Positions 27,807-33,259 are shown, numbered from the stretch's first letter. The stretch is DNA of 64,000 bases from Candidula unifasciata (GCA_905116865.2 CAJHNH020008458.1:5001-69000), one strand, 5' to 3'. Numbers and translations: made by a program. The notes: generated by a model from the letters alone, not told the origin.

Positions 27807-30020
27807 ATATGTTATCTGTGTGTATGTATGTGTGTGCTTCTGTCTGTTGTACCTCTGTCTGTCTGTGTTTGTGTTTTTTATTATATGTGTGAGCATTTTT
27901 GTTTTCATTATATATCTTCTGTATGTGTGTTTGAGCAGTTTTGATTTTTTTGTGGCTGTGTATACATGTGCTCTGTATGTGAGTGTTTTCTTTGTGTGTG
28001 TGTGTTTTTGAGCCTTTTTTTATGCACATGTGTTCTGTGTGTGTGTGGATGCATGCATGCACGCACACAATGTATGTGTGTGTAATGTATGTATGAGTTC
28101 TCACCCAGTATGTTGACCCTGTGCGAGTTCTCTCTCTGTGTATTCTGCATTTTATGTGTGCCTTTTTATGTGTGTCAGTGTGTATGTTCTCTGTGTGCGT
28201 TTGAGCATGTGTTATTTTTAAAATGCGTGTGCTCTATATGTAAATGTTTTCTGTGTGTGTGTGTTTAAGCATTTTTTTAAACGTATATGTGTGCCTTCTG
28301 AATGTTTGTCTTTCGTGTGTGTTTTTGGCTCCTGTTTGCGTTCTGAATGTTTACACTTTGTGTGTTCATGTGTGTGTATGTATGTGTTCATGCATGTGTA
28401 TGTGATTTCTGGAAAAAGACTGAACAACTAATACAAATTAATCATCAAGCATGTATACTGAATACATACTTTCTCATGCTGTTTCTTGATATTATCTTCC
28501 AACTTGTAACACTGTCTACCTCTTGTTTGCCTGCTTCCAATTTTTTCCCTACATTATATTTTTTTTTTTTTTTGTAAGAGTTATTTTCTAGTTTTTTGTG
28601 GAGGGGTTTTGTATGTATTTTAATGTTGCTGCAGTATTTCACTGAACCCTAATGGCATTTAACTACTTTTTTAGAATCACTGCAGAAATAGTGGTTTATC
28701 AGCATTTACAGAGCTGATAGCCATTGAAAGAAGGCTAAGAGTCAAGAGGAATATGTTGTGGGAATGTATGGGTAAAAAGGGAGTCAGCAATCATCTCATT
28801 ATTATTTGCAAAAGCCTGTACACAGGTAGTAGTAGATGCTGCATAAGATCAAAGGCAGGGTTGTCAAGAACTTTTATAGTGAACTCTGGTGTGCGTCAGG
28901 GCTGTTTACTATTGCCGCTTCTTTTTATAACATACATGGATACCATATGTAAGGAAACGAACTTTAGTTATGAAGAAGATATTACAGAATTACTATTCAC
29001 CGGCAACCAGGTACTCATAGCAGAAAGTATGGAATGCCTACAGAACCACCTTATTATATTTATAACAAAGGGGAAGAATGTGAGAATAAACAATATGAAG
29101 ACAGAGGCAATGGTGATAGGAATACAGAAAGACAATTAAGAAATACAAGTAAAAAACAACGCCTTAAGACAAATAGAGGAATTCAAGTATTTCGGAGTAA
29201 TTGTCACATCCATTAGAAAACTGGGCAGAGAAATTAGTTCGAAATGTGCCAAAGCTGATCAAGTAAAAGAAAATTATCTCCCCTGTTGACATGCAAGCAG
29301 ATACAGTGAATTTTATCAGAACTACTTTTTGGCCAACACTATTCTATCAGTGCCAGACGTGGACACTTATATACTCTAATGAATGTAAAATTGTGACAAC
29401 AGAGATGAAATGTCTTAGAAGAGCTGCAGGAGTTTCAAGGAAAGACAGAATACGAAATCATGAAATCAGACAAATGCTAGGAATAAAGCCAGTTTTACAG
29501 GTCATCACAGAACAACAAATGAAGTGGTTTGGACGCCTAACAAGAATGTCCTGGTACTATCTACCACAGCAAGCCACACTAAAACGTTACAACGGGTATA
29601 GAGCCAGCTGAAGACCTCAGAAAATATGGAGTGATTGCATTAAGAACAGCCTTACAGAAATGAACATCAATCCTAATAGTGCTCTTGACAAAACTCATCA
29701 ACGAACATTCCATCTCTCTCCTACACTTCACTGAGGTACAAGGTGGAAGAGAAGAAGAAGAAAAGGCTGTGTGACAACCTCAAGTAAATACATTTTTTAG
29801 CCTTCATGGGGTAATTCATTTAATGGCCAACAAAAATCGTAACTAACAAACGCTAGTGGCAAAAAAAAATGGGAGAAGAGGCAACATCAGAATTAGAAAA
29901 ATTGCTAGTGAAGAAGAGAGAGAAAAATAAACAATGTCTAGAATGAAGACAAAATATATTATTTTTACAATATTTTTATTTATCATTTCAGAGTCTGGAG
30001 TCATTCGAGGTGATTCATAG
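2086..30020 (+). CDS. Gene 1: multi-exon disordered scaffold-like protein (5' partial, three lesions)
   Basis: Eleven exons (2086-2238, 5226-5557, 9248-9298, 10361-10505, 13111-13291, 15088-15118, 15305-17325 with a 175-bp insertion, 21177-21424, 23766-23868, 27558-27632, 29992-30020) join by GT/AG sites with matching phases to a terminal TAG. The predicted product is about 1,050 residues, low in hydrophobics and rich in S/T/P/K/E, without membrane segments, so it is probably a cytosolic disordered scaffold. Visible parts in order: acidic LF/D-rich blocks (exons 1-2); a basic patch RKKPKR (exon 4); proline runs such as PPPVPVKP (exon 7), typical SH3 ligands; a threefold repeat of about 57 residues; and C-terminal W modules (PWNVQLKK, NWRQQLS, PEWAKASIKRRQRL). 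The last resembles short W motifs I associate with actin-capping regulators of the CRACD type, but this is a weak link. No start codon or promoter is in the window. The lesions in exons 2, 5/6 and 7 would stop translation as sequenced. Confidence 0.75.
2297..2694 (-). repeat. SINE-A, near full length
   Basis: It is the same element as at 423-829. The minus-strand head (2694 downwards) shows TGGTCTCGAGG (A-box-like) and GGGTTCATTACC (B-box-like). It sits in gene 1 intron 1, 58 bp after the exon. Confidence 0.85.
2864..3560. repeat. Degenerate minisatellite, TGACAG/GGTGCT units
   Basis: Irregular units of roughly 30-60 bp repeat around 'tgacagttggagctaggtgc' on the left and 'gataaatggtgctgtctgac' further right. 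Unit length drifts and indels are frequent, so the array is old. Small open frames across it are repeat artefacts. Confidence 0.85.
3735..3978 (+). repeat. SINE-B copy
   Basis: It matches other SINE-B copies through 'gcatctgcctgagaggc'-like, 'aaataaaccagac'-like and 'ccagaactttccgctg' blocks. It lacks the GAA tail here. A stranded SINE-B end ('ccgctggagtttacggctgg') appears again at 4228-4260 after family G, so G may have inserted near its 3' end. Confidence 0.7.
4020..4230 (+). repeat. Interspersed repeat family G (unnamed)
   Basis: It is clearly similar to 33670-33880 and more weakly to 45030-45185. All share 'atggctgaac.cggtttctggga', 'gtgtttatcgcttg' and 'tcctggtggggta' blocks. There is no coding capacity and no pol III box that I can see, so its class is unknown. 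Confidence 0.7.
4428..4700 (-). mobile_element. LINE 3' end with AAGT tail
   Basis: On the minus strand it reads EDNIQQFLTDRGLKWNKARNKTADRDVW in pieces, ending in a (TAAG)n tail at 4428-4446. It is the same family as the exon 7 insertion at 16352-16513 and the long copy at 42507-44890. Confidence 0.85.
4790..4945 (-). repeat. tRNA-like SINE head (family K)
   Basis: The minus strand reads CGCTAGCTCAGTTGGTTAAA, a textbook tRNA A box (TAGCTCAGTTGG). It continues with a degenerate B-box region (GGTGACTAACTCC) about 40 bases on. There is no tRNA acceptor stem, so it is not a working tRNA gene. Only one copy is seen in this window. Confidence 0.6.
5226..5557 (+). CDS. Gene 1 exon 2 with 1-bp frameshift
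   Basis: The acceptor is 'tttcaaag' and the donor GAG|gtaaga. The first third reads IPSLDATDDTAYKSLTDGWD in phase 0 up to about 5366. After that the acidic frame (a run of five Asp, then EVTLAEPKEDETDG ... ADIRYTVSE) lies one base off. The exon is 332 bp; one more base, for example a T in 'ctttcttgac', makes 333 and joins both halves with phase 0 at each end. This points to a 1-bp deletion in the allele or an assembly error. The product is acidic and disordered. Confidence 0.75.
5558..6157. other. Intron 2 stretch, largely unassigned
   Basis: I see no gene here. Bases 5860-5915 ('gagaatgcccagagtgcgttgatg') weakly resemble the end of the RNase H LINE family seen at 60520-60560 on the + strand. 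The rest is not recognised. Confidence 0.4.
6158..6740 (-). mobile_element. RNase H piece of a LINE, duplication copy 1
   Basis: The minus frame contains IFSPGYAGVLGNEQMDRSAGSA, cut here to its key parts: the GYAG turn and GNE-x-x-D-R-x-A, the standard late part of a retroelement RNase H domain. It continues with KADVVKALWENV. The right end runs into the first bases of a SINE-B (to 'caccggctgt', 6740). The whole block is repeated at 7706-8296. It is a dead fragment without reverse transcriptase. Confidence 0.85.
6741..7704 (+). repeat. Interspersed repeat family C (truncated copy)
   Basis: Bases 7020-7704 match 25123 back to about 24464 in reverse complement. They include three tandem units of about 75 bp around 'gtgtcgtcgtcaccgcgctg' (7122-7335). 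GC content is clearly higher than the surroundings. It stops at the n at 7705, whereas the other copy carries on for another 200 bp. Bases 6741-7020 have no partner in the window. Open frames on both strands match nothing I know. Confidence 0.75.
7705..7705. other. Ambiguous base (n) at a probable assembly join
   Basis: This is the only n noticed in the window. It lies between the truncated family C copy and the second copy of the RNase H/SINE-B block. Confidence 0.9.
7706..8296 (-). mobile_element. RNase H piece of a LINE, duplication copy 2
   Basis: It is a close copy of 6158-6740 with scattered substitutions and small indels. The minus frame keeps the GNEQLDRLAGSA-type RNase H motif and the KADVVKALWENV block. 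Unlike copy 1 it continues into a complete SINE-B. Confidence 0.85.
8264..8541 (-). repeat. SINE-B, full-length copy
   Basis: It starts (plus-strand left) with the CTT run that is the reverse of the GAA tail, then 'caccggctgtaaactg', and ends with 'ggggccccgaa'. It forms an inverted pair with 8688-8976. SINE-B is the commonest repeat here. It has a GAA tail but no convincing A/B boxes, so the label SINE is provisional. Confidence 0.85.
8688..8976 (+). repeat. SINE-B, full-length copy (inverted partner)
   Basis: It runs from 'tgtgggttcgggggccc' to 'gaagaagaaaaag'. It lies head to head with 8264-8541, with a spacer of about 145 bp. Confidence 0.85.
9248..9298 (+). CDS. Gene 1 exon 3 (small)
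   Basis: The exon is 51 bp, phase 0 to 0, after 'gctttttcag' and before GAG|gtaagt. The peptide is SDKIKDGFQDIDFSILE. It joins TVSE of exon 2 to LPGASN of exon 4 without a frame change. The strong donor and polypyrimidine tract support it despite its size. Confidence 0.7.
9300..10140. repeat. 20-bp minisatellite split by a SINE
   Basis: Units such as 'tgattcctgaaatatagtcg' repeat with many substitutions at 9320-9607 and again at 9845-10140. The gap is the insertion at 9608-9843. The ISGI/FQESS open frames over it come from the repeat. Confidence 0.9.
9608..9843 (+). repeat. tRNA-like SINE (family L) inside the minisatellite
   Basis: The head resembles a tRNA: 'gtgcagtcgataggagagtc' as a D-arm-like region and 'cgagttctaaacc' as a B-box-like region. 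GC content is higher than in the host array. Possible short target copies 'catagt' lie at about 9598 and 9843. Only one copy is present in this window. Confidence 0.55.
10361..10505 (+). CDS. Gene 1 exon 4 (basic patch)
   Basis: The acceptor is 'atactttcag' and the donor ACAG|gttcag, which is weaker than the others. The exon is 145 bp, phase 0 in and phase 1 out. It encodes LPGASNFNFDHFKHKRN ... RKKPKRATIQPVGEDSIF. The KHKRN and RKKPKR clusters could act as a nuclear localisation signal or as a basic actin/capping-protein contact, which I cannot decide. The leftover G joins AA of exon 5 to give Glu. Confidence 0.7.
10506..11044. other. Intron 4 start, no feature seen
   Basis: This is AT-rich sequence with no coding signal or repeat match that I can support. 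Confidence 0.5.
11045..11330 (-). repeat. SINE-B copy, diverged
   Basis: It shares 'gttttgcatgcacatccattttaca', cut here to its core 'gcatgcacatccatttta', with other SINE-B copies, plus the 'cagacagatgcacct' and 'ggggccc' blocks. A C-rich run at 11273-11300 interrupts it. Confidence 0.75.
11445..12310 (-). mobile_element. LINE fragment (minus), interrupted
   Basis: The parts 11445-11530 and 11936-12310 appear continuous with each other and resemble 50222-50395 ('cttgaggttcattgctgcaa', 'gcaggtctgtctg'). The CTT run at the left is a reversed GAA tail. A + strand LINE is inserted between the parts. Confidence 0.65.
11535..11935 (+). mobile_element. LINE 3' end with GAA tail, nested insertion
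   Basis: With several stops it reads TTEVRCLRRAAGV, IRRRLGLK, MRLVGHLRRMPWYQLLQRATLKKYN and RDRPRKR. This is the C-terminal part of a non-LTR ORF2 and is closely related to 29390-29762. It ends in 'gaagagaagaagaagaag'. Confidence 0.8.
12345..12615 (+). repeat. SINE-B copy
   Basis: It runs from 'atgcgggttctgggaccc' to the A-rich end near 12615. It pairs, inverted, with 12730-13040 about 115 bp away. Confidence 0.85.
12730..13040 (-). repeat. SINE-B copy, inverted partner
   Basis: It runs from 'cttcttcttagcactcaacc' to 'gatgcccacacgggg'. It lies tail to tail with 12345-12615 and only 70 bp upstream of exon 5. A short triplication of 'gtagtcatgttt' occurs at 12940-12962. Confidence 0.85.
13111..13292 (+). 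CDS. Gene 1 exon 5, ends at or in a TAG
   Basis: The acceptor 'ctttgtgaag' is entered in phase 1. The codons read EPKSQKPQNEDVPDNG and continue to GGIKIPGLQDYLNVL, then TAG at 13290-13292. A donor-like gtaaat begins at 13292, which would leave 'TA' as the split codon. Two bases plus the 31 bp of exon 6 equal 33, which keeps exon 7 in frame. However, the first base of exon 6 is G, so the junction codon is TAG. Either this is a true alternative C-terminus, or the junction carries a nonsense change. Confidence 0.6.
13293..13780. other. Intron 5 start with a half hAT-like end
   Basis: Loose repeats of 'agtaaatcaaaggtttgtct' occur at 13315-13480. At 13487 'cagtggtccccaagctaggt' looks like one terminal repeat of an hAT-type element, but I found no matching right end. 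Confidence 0.4.
13780..14175. repeat. Degenerate AT-rich tandem repeat
   Basis: Units of about 35-40 bp around 'atgaagcacacagaaatgaa' and 'ttctttaatcaacatataat' recur about ten times with many changes. There is no coding potential. Confidence 0.75.
14434..14605. repeat. 14-bp minisatellite
   Basis: The unit 'tgtcttgccaccac' repeats about 12 times, nearly perfectly, with a TGCC variant twice in the middle. Because 14 is not a multiple of 3, all three frames spell the same 14-residue cycle, and long open frames appear on both strands. These are not genes. Confidence 0.95.
14684..15042 (+). repeat. SINE-A, full-length copy on + strand
   Basis: The tRNA-like head is readable directly: 'gtctcaatgcatggtgtcc' (A-box region), then GGTTCAGATCC (B box, near 14714). 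The body shared with the other copies follows, ending at the 'gttgatcggttgtttaaaacc' side. It ends 45 bp before exon 6. Confidence 0.85.
15088..15118 (+). CDS. Gene 1 exon 6, 31-bp microexon (tentative)
   Basis: It lies between 'tttttgtag' and 'acag|gtattt'. In the only frame compatible with exon 7 it reads xxG-TGLPNTMRQ. Both splice sites look good. It needs two bases from exon 5 (see there). It also holds an ATG (15109-15111) in frame with exon 7, so an alternative start is possible. Confidence 0.5.
15305..16351 (+). CDS. Gene 1 exon 7, 5' part (proline-rich, repeats)
   Basis: After 'tcacttcag' the frame reads VFTRAEKTSPVAEPE and stays open to the LINE insertion. It is rich in S/T/P/K, with SH3-ligand-like stretches: RPKPVVLPRVLPKP, PPPVPVKPSVAAKPGRA and IPPKPELKKP. 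Two copies of a repeat of about 57 residues start at STEKKYVSDKPLS (about 16015) and GTEKKYVLDKKPLS (about 16180). Each contains KPxSFVQxK and SEKTD. A third copy lies beyond the insertion. There is no folded domain; it is probably a disordered interaction region with many possible phosphosites. Confidence 0.85.
16352..16513 (+). mobile_element. LINE 3' end inserted in coding exon 7
   Basis: The insert is 162 bp and encodes VRWEDNIRQSLTDRGL, then KARKKTADRDVWRSLW, then a (TAAG)4 tail. This is the 3' end of the AAGT-tailed LINE family (42507 and 4428). It is flanked by perfect 13-bp target copies TAACACTGGAAGT at 16339-16351 and 16514-16526. The net addition is 175 bp (not a multiple of 3), with an in-frame TAA at 16502-16504. 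Taking it out restores the exon frame exactly. Confidence 0.95.
16514..17325 (+). CDS. Gene 1 exon 7, 3' part
   Basis: After the second target copy the third repeat unit continues: STEKKYVSDKTPLS, then KPPSFVQKKTDV and SLEKTD. The frame then runs through SVRASLPSVFVPRPGFRAGENY, the SSISGVTPVKSPLTSEKF and VTPRKNSITGSAYNPIGFRS serine-rich blocks, and DQRSRTSSVSSS, to GGSG|gtaaat. Phase out is 1. The S-P and R-x-x-S patterns suggest kinase targets, which is inference only. Frame arithmetic with the 5' part works only if the 175-bp insertion is removed. Confidence 0.85.
17370..17752. repeat. SINE-B and SINE-A fragments
   Basis: Bases 17370-17455 resemble the start of a + strand SINE-B ('ggttctgggggcccca', 'gacaagcatgtcataa') with a G run inside. 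Bases 17672-17752 match the 'gatcaacatcatggcacag' end of a minus-strand SINE-A. Both are partial. Confidence 0.6.
17979..18522. mobile_element. Foldback element with inverted arms of about 100 bp
   Basis: The left arm (about 17979-18078) is the reverse complement of the right arm (about 18424-18522) with scattered mismatches. Examples are 'cactgcctgtcttatgttgt' against 'acaacataggacaggctgtg', and 'cttgcccgctcgcgatag' against the 'catgcgggcgagtttgtg' side. A second inverted pair lies inside (18203-18230 with 18303-18330, around 'gtgagtatcgaaac'). It has no coding capacity, as in foldback or MITE-like elements. Target copies could not be placed because the right end merges with the satellite. 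Confidence 0.8.
18471..20853 (+). repeat. 82-bp satellite array, about 29 copies
   Basis: The unit runs 'tatatgaatgggagggga' ... 'tcatggtggcgagtttgtga' ... 'aattaatcaagtaaatgaat'. Copies are nearly identical. They differ mainly at GGTGGCG/GCGGGCG, TACCAAAT/TACCTAAT and TCCTTT/TCTTTT, which form runs of like variants. The first unit is the right arm of the foldback element plus its flank. The array lies in gene 1 intron 7 and makes up about 60% of it. Confidence 0.97.
21177..21424 (+). CDS. Gene 1 exon 8
   Basis: The exon is entered in phase 1 after 'ccttttgtag' and leaves in phase 0 at AAG-AAA|gtaagt. It encodes EKTTKLNTKPDTKLIS, SLLPSKGDEKKTEF, then PPRPLWEST and SPWNVQLKKVDKK. The two tryptophans in proline/basic settings begin the series of C-terminal W modules. 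Composition is still disordered and lysine-rich. The split Glu codon with exon 7 matches. Confidence 0.85.
21600..22077 (+). mobile_element. LINE ORF2 C-terminal part with TGA tail
   Basis: An intact frame of about 150 codons reads YGCESWTIS, FELKCYRKILRISW, LNIKEDCLINSILSRKLKYF, RRGRGRPKRRW and VHEAGELARDR. This is the standard order for the end of non-LTR ORF2 (thumb region, then the basic RGRPKRRW block). It ends in (TGA)n at 22062-22075. The start of the element is missing (5' truncation). Similar remnants are at 895-1080 and 61905-62235. Confidence 0.9.
22130..22445. repeat. Decayed CA/CATA microsatellite tract
   Basis: An imperfect CACA/CATA-rich tract spans this stretch. Histidine/isoleucine-rich open frames over it are artefacts. 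Confidence 0.85.
22532..22985 (-). mobile_element. LINE ORF2 C-terminal part with GAA tail
   Basis: The minus frame reads LLYGAETRR, ILITNWCLRIKWYDKITN, LWERTRHVPVDKEVNKRRRRW and MGRTWGELHAIA. This is the conserved C-terminus of a non-LTR reverse transcriptase ORF. The left CTT run is the reversed (GAA)n tail. A T-run at 22688-22699 disrupts the RGRP block. Confidence 0.9.
23384..23690. repeat. 75-bp tandem repeat, four copies
   Basis: Units starting 'tcagtcagccaggagccatc' repeat with very few changes and stop 75 bp before exon 9. As 75 is a multiple of 3, the minus strand shows a 25-residue cyclic frame, with no other sign of coding. Confidence 0.9.
23766..23868 (+). CDS. Gene 1 exon 9 (W module)
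   Basis: The exon is 103 bp, after 'tttttgttcag', ending AAA-A|gtaagt (phase 0 to 1). It encodes ESPKPEPVVKTNDSQ, then PANWRQQLSVRQKN and SVPPK. The NWRQQLSVRQK block is the second C-terminal tryptophan/basic module. Exons 8 to 9 and 9 to 10 both join in frame. Confidence 0.85.
23878..24095 (-). repeat. SINE-B copy next to exon 9
   Basis: It starts with a (CTT)n run only 10 bp after the exon 9 donor and continues 'gtaaactgcggcggaaag' to 'gtttactctta'. It is truncated at the right end. Confidence 0.85.
24100..25205 (-). repeat. SINE-B copy split by family C
   Basis: The left half is 24118-24256 ('caccggctgtgaattcc' to 'ttcaaaggaagacg'). The right end is 25124-25205 ('gttgactcttatgacatgct' to 'cttggaaccc'). 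The two halves would make one SINE-B if 24257-25123 were removed. Confidence 0.75.
24257..25123 (-). repeat. Interspersed repeat family C, fuller copy
   Basis: This is the reverse complement of 7020-7704 with about 200 extra bases at the left. Three tandem units of about 75 bp ('gcggtgacgacgacactgag') lie at 24840-25060. A shorter piece occurs at 48078-48212. It is GC-rich, with long frames on both strands, none of which I recognise. It lies inside SINE-B, so it moved after that insertion. Confidence 0.8.
25206..26270. other. Intron 9, no gene seen
   Basis: Bases 26030-26165 ('cttgttcttggtctaatagg') look like a further minus-strand LINE scrap, ending in a short SINE-B-like 'ggccccggaacccacacggg'. 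The rest is unassigned. Confidence 0.4.
26271..27470 (+). repeat. 60-bp tandem array with two alternating unit types
   Basis: Sixteen to twenty units contain 'acaacagcacatagttttct'. Type A has 'aaactggctggtaacatcac'; type B has 'aacttatctagtaaaactgc'. Their order is roughly B A B A A A B A A B A A B A A A B, then decayed copies to 27470. As 60 = 3 x 20, an open 20-residue cycle (LLNVKLAGNITQQHIV...) runs through both strands. A lone diverged unit lies at 35735-35790. It is intronic in gene 1. Confidence 0.95.
27558..27632 (+). CDS. Gene 1 exon 10 (terminal W module)
   Basis: The exon is 75 bp, after 'attattgttgcag', ending ATT-G|gtgagt (phase 1 to 1). It encodes NTEKSKQDSTPEWAKASI then KRRQRLI. 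The PEW-x-x-x-x-x-KRRQRL motif is the most family-like piece of the protein. Similar W/basic C-terminal motifs occur in actin-capping regulators of the CRACD kind, as far as I recall. A (CT)n tract begins 92 bp downstream. Confidence 0.85.
27724..27802. repeat. (CT)n microsatellite, about 39 repeats
   Basis: This is a pure CT dinucleotide run. From 27803 to about 28410 it is followed by a decayed TG-rich stretch. All the long frames here are artefacts. Confidence 0.97.
28715..29762 (+). mobile_element. LINE: reverse transcriptase middle and C-terminus, GAA tail
   Basis: The frames read FIVNSGVRQGCLLLPLLF (the conserved GVRQG-C-LSP-LF block of reverse transcriptase) and, downstream, LLFTGNQVLIAES, where the catalytic Y/F-A-D-D is changed to FTGN. 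The C-terminal TTEMKCLRRAAGVSRKDRI and MKWFGRLTRMSWYYLP follow after frameshifts. It ends in 'gaagagaagaagaagaaaag'. The catalytic loss and frameshifts mean it is inactive. It lies in gene 1 intron 10. Confidence 0.9.
29992..30020 (+). CDS. Gene 1 exon 11, terminal exon and stop
   Basis: After 'ttatttatcatttcag' the split codon G|AG gives Glu, then SGVIRGDS and TAG at 30018-30020. The end ...KRRQRLIESGVIRGDS joins smoothly from exon 10. A possible poly(A) signal AATAAA is at 30444-30449, but there is no clear GT-rich element after it, so the 3' end is uncertain. Confidence 0.75.
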
Positions 30021-30509
30021 TGAGTGTCTGCTGCCATCACTGAGATACCAGGATATAAAATTGCTCAAGCCAGTTGTTGGACTGAAAGTTTTGTAGTCTT
30101 TTTACAAATTTATTTTACGATAAGTTTTTTCTTTTAGAACTACTTGCGCATTTTTAAAAGAACTGATTGCACTGCTGGCAAACCAATAGTTTCTCATTTT
30201 TAACCTTACTACATGATTTTAAAGACTATGAAGACAGAGGGGTCACACAGTAAATTGATTTGTCTGTGTGGTGTGTGTATGTATAATAGAGAGAGAGTAG
30301 TAATTAAACTTTGCACAGTGGGCAGGGATAAACGTCTTTACCTTCAAGAGGTGAAGAAAAGATGCTGGCACTGGATATAACTCATGAGAAAAACCTGAGA
30401 ACACTATACAATGTCTATGCACTGGAACCACCAGGGGAATAGAAATAAAGAAAGAATCCCACACACACACAAATCATGGAGAAGGGAGCTAGAGAGTGAA
30501 GTTAAAAAA

Positions 30510-30610
30510 AAAGTTGGGGAGAGCTGCAAGTGGTGACAAAGGATAGAACAAGTTGGTTGAGGGCCTATGCTCCATTGGGGGTTAGAAAGGCAGAAGAAGA
30601 AGAAAAAAAA
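30510..30610 (+). mobile_element. LINE 3' tip with GAA tail
   Basis: It matches the tip of the 22532-22985 LINE in the opposite orientation ('gggcctatgctccattgggg', 'ttagaaaggcagaagaagaa'). Only the last 100 bp are present. Confidence 0.75.
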
Positions 30611-30639
30611 GTTAAAAGATCCTTGAGGTGTTTTAAGGA

Positions 30640-30870
30640 TATAAGGCTAGACCTATATTTGATAGATCAATTGGCACTTGGTGGGTGGTGGGGTCTGTAT
30701 CACGGTGGGTTTTGTTCTATAGGTTAGATGCGTATCCTTTACAGGACATTGCAGGACTGCCCAACAGTCCCTGGCTGTTGTGTGGGTTTTAGGTCCAGTA
30801 GTTTGCAATTTTTGTTCTACAGTTGGCAAATATAAATGTTCCTGCTTTTAGGAAAATTGGCCTGGTTGTA
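30640..30870 (-). repeat. SINE fragments (families I and M)
   Basis: Bases 30640-30730 share 'ggctagacctatatttgata'-type sequence with 41275-41330 and 50560-50610. Bases 30725-30870 share 'tatcctttacaggacattgc' with 53130-53160. Confidence 0.55.
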
Positions 30871-30954
30871 GTGCAGTTACAGTCAGACATCCTGTATACT
30901 TTTTCTACAAACCCCCTCAACAGGCTGTTGGCACATTGTGGTCCTGTTTATATC

Positions 30955-31235
30955 TAGGCTTTTATGTGTGGGTTCCAGTGACATTGTGGGAAAAACAAGA
31001 AGAAGATCTACTTCCCTACTCAACAAGCATGTATAAAAGTTGACTGATTGAGGCTTCCTCCAAAGTTGGAGTGCATCTGCCTGATAGACAAGGAAAAACA
31101 GTTTGCATACAAAAAAAGCTAGATTTGTAAAATGGATGTCCACACAACACTCATGTTCTGGAACAAAACTAAAGTCCAAGGCAGACAAACAACCAGAACT
31201 TTCTGCTGAAGTTTATAGCCAGTGAACACGAAGAA
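30955..31235 (+). repeat. SINE-B copy
   Basis: It runs from 'ttatgtgtgggttccagtg' to 'gtgaacacgaagaaaaaa'. A partial SINE-B on the other strand follows at 31262. Confidence 0.85.
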
Positions 31236-31261
31236 AAAAAAAAGATATCTAGGCTGCAATA

Positions 31262-31395
31262 GCCGCACCTTTTGGTCCAACACATCCGATTTCAGTAGAC
31301 CTTTAATTAGTCACCTTTTGTGACCTGCTTTCTGGGGAGGATGCAGTACATTGTTCTTTTCACTTCAAGAAGAGGCCCCGTAACCCACTCAGGGA
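31262..31395 (-). repeat. SINE-B fragment, inverted partner
   Basis: Only the head region is present ('aattagtcaccttttgtgac' to 'aggccccgtaacccactcag'). It is similar to 22490-22530 and 11215-11240. Confidence 0.6.
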
Positions 31396-31757
31396 AATTA
31401 TTATGTACACAAGTATTTGCATGAGAAAACTATCATTTTCTTCATACATAAAAGATGGCAGATTTTTTTTTAGGATAAAGTCTTGCCGTGTTTTAACTAT
31501 ACACATTGTAAATGTTGCAGTTAACAAATGATGACAATTTGACATGAGAATTATGTTATCTTCATGAATGAATATTAATTGTCTAAAATGTTAAATGAAT
31601 TATTTAATTGTATCTTTTTTTAAATGAGAGATTTTATTACAACCAATTTGCTTCAGGATTTATGTTTCAGAAATAAAAGTAACAAATGTACTATATTATT
31701 GCCTTACCTGGAAAAATATTCAGTGTATATTAACTTTAAAAGTACTTAGCTACTTCA

Positions 31758-32277
31758 GTCAAATTTTTAAAATGCCCTCTACACCAATAAAATCAGCACA
31801 GTTAGATAGCTGTAAACAATCTCTTTCCAACGGTACCTCATTTAGGCTTGTATGTCTTTCTTTGCGCATGCGCACTTCTGTTTTGGCTTTGTTGACATTG
31901 GACTGTCACTGGACAAGATGGCCAGACAATGAGACACAGCCACATACCGATTGCCTAAAAAAAATGTCACTGTAAATTTAAAAAGCCACTGTACAGAAAA
32001 AGAAATTTGTAAATGTAAATGTAAAAATTGGACGGGAGAATTCAATTATAACTAGCATTACCAGTACGAGTAATTTTTAAAGCCTAAAGCCAACCCTGAA
32101 TCCTTATCGTTATTTTCAATCAAACTGATGTAACAGAAAAATCGGGTTCCTTCCCGCCGTTTTCAGCTATTTAGAGTGGGTGAAAATCACACCAATCGCA
32201 AAATTTCATGAAAGGAAAATTTCCGAAACAAGTTTTTAAACGGTTCTATGGTACGGAAAATTGTAAGATCGCAAAAC
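31758..32277 (+). repeat. Interspersed repeat family F, copy 1
   Basis: It shares over 500 bp with 48314-49000 on the same strand ('gccctctacaccaataaaa', 'cattggactgtcac', 'aaaatcacaccaatcgcaaa'). The two copies differ by several indels. No protein is encoded and no terminal repeats are seen. The class is unknown. Confidence 0.8.
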
Positions 32278-33259
32278 TGTAGTTAAAAGTACTAGTTTTT
32301 TTTTTTTAAATTATACACACAGATCAGCAAGTAATCTTCTTTCAAAGAATACTAAAATCCTGGTTTAAAATTCTTTACAATTTAAAATACAATGTGTTCA
32401 ATATTTGGGTAAGAAAGCTTTAAAACATGGCAGATTGCCCCCCCCCCCATCCCCCCACTAAAGTAAAGCTGTTTTTAAACTATGCAGATTGTAAATGTTG
32501 TAGTTAACATATGACAAACTTGGTTAAAATTGTTGAAGTCATGTGTCAGCATTTACTTTCACCAACAACAACAAAAAAGCCAAGAAACCATTTTGAAGTC
32601 TGCTCTATGTTTTATGTTTTTCTTCAGTAGTCAGACTTTGCAAATTTATCTTTGTGTATTAGTATTCTCCAATGAGCTATCATTGTCCATGTTTACTTTT
32701 ATTATAAAATTGTTATATTCAGATTAATATTCTAAATTTTTTTGTGTGTTTGGGTATTTAGCTTGTACAGAGATGGCATATCATACTTGCTTTTTTAACT
32801 GCTGAGGCTTGTCACTCACTGTACATGTCCAGTACTTGAGACTACATTGTTACAATTCAGAAACTGGCTTGTTATTTATTTTTGTGTTGTCCTTTTTCTA
32901 TATCTGTTTTCATTGTTATATCAACTCATTTGACCTAATCATCTGTTACATTAACTTATTATTATTTTTTTTTTTTCTGTTTGGTTCTTTCTTGAATGTC
33001 CATTTTCAGTTAATTTAATTTCAACTAATGGGGTAACCAGTGTATATCTGTCACACGTCGTTGTTCTAACAATCTGTCTGTATCGCTTTCTGCACTGTCT
33101 TAGATTGTTACAGTGGTCGTTTTCCTAGAGTACTTTAGATAGTTTCTGATAATGTCTGTCTTTTGCAGCACATGCATAGAATTAGTAAGAAAAAAAAATG
33201 TTTTTTCTTCATTTTAGAGACATTTAAAGAATAAAATCTAAAATGGACTGAAAAACTAG
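32278..33259. other. Intergenic AT-rich stretch, nothing supported
   Basis: It contains a C run (32440-32457) and T-rich tracts. I see no gene and no match to repeats elsewhere in the window. Confidence 0.5.

Noticed and set aside
27253..28104. 283-codon minus frame
   Set aside because: It spans the CT and TG tracts and the decayed 60-bp array, giving low-complexity peptide only.
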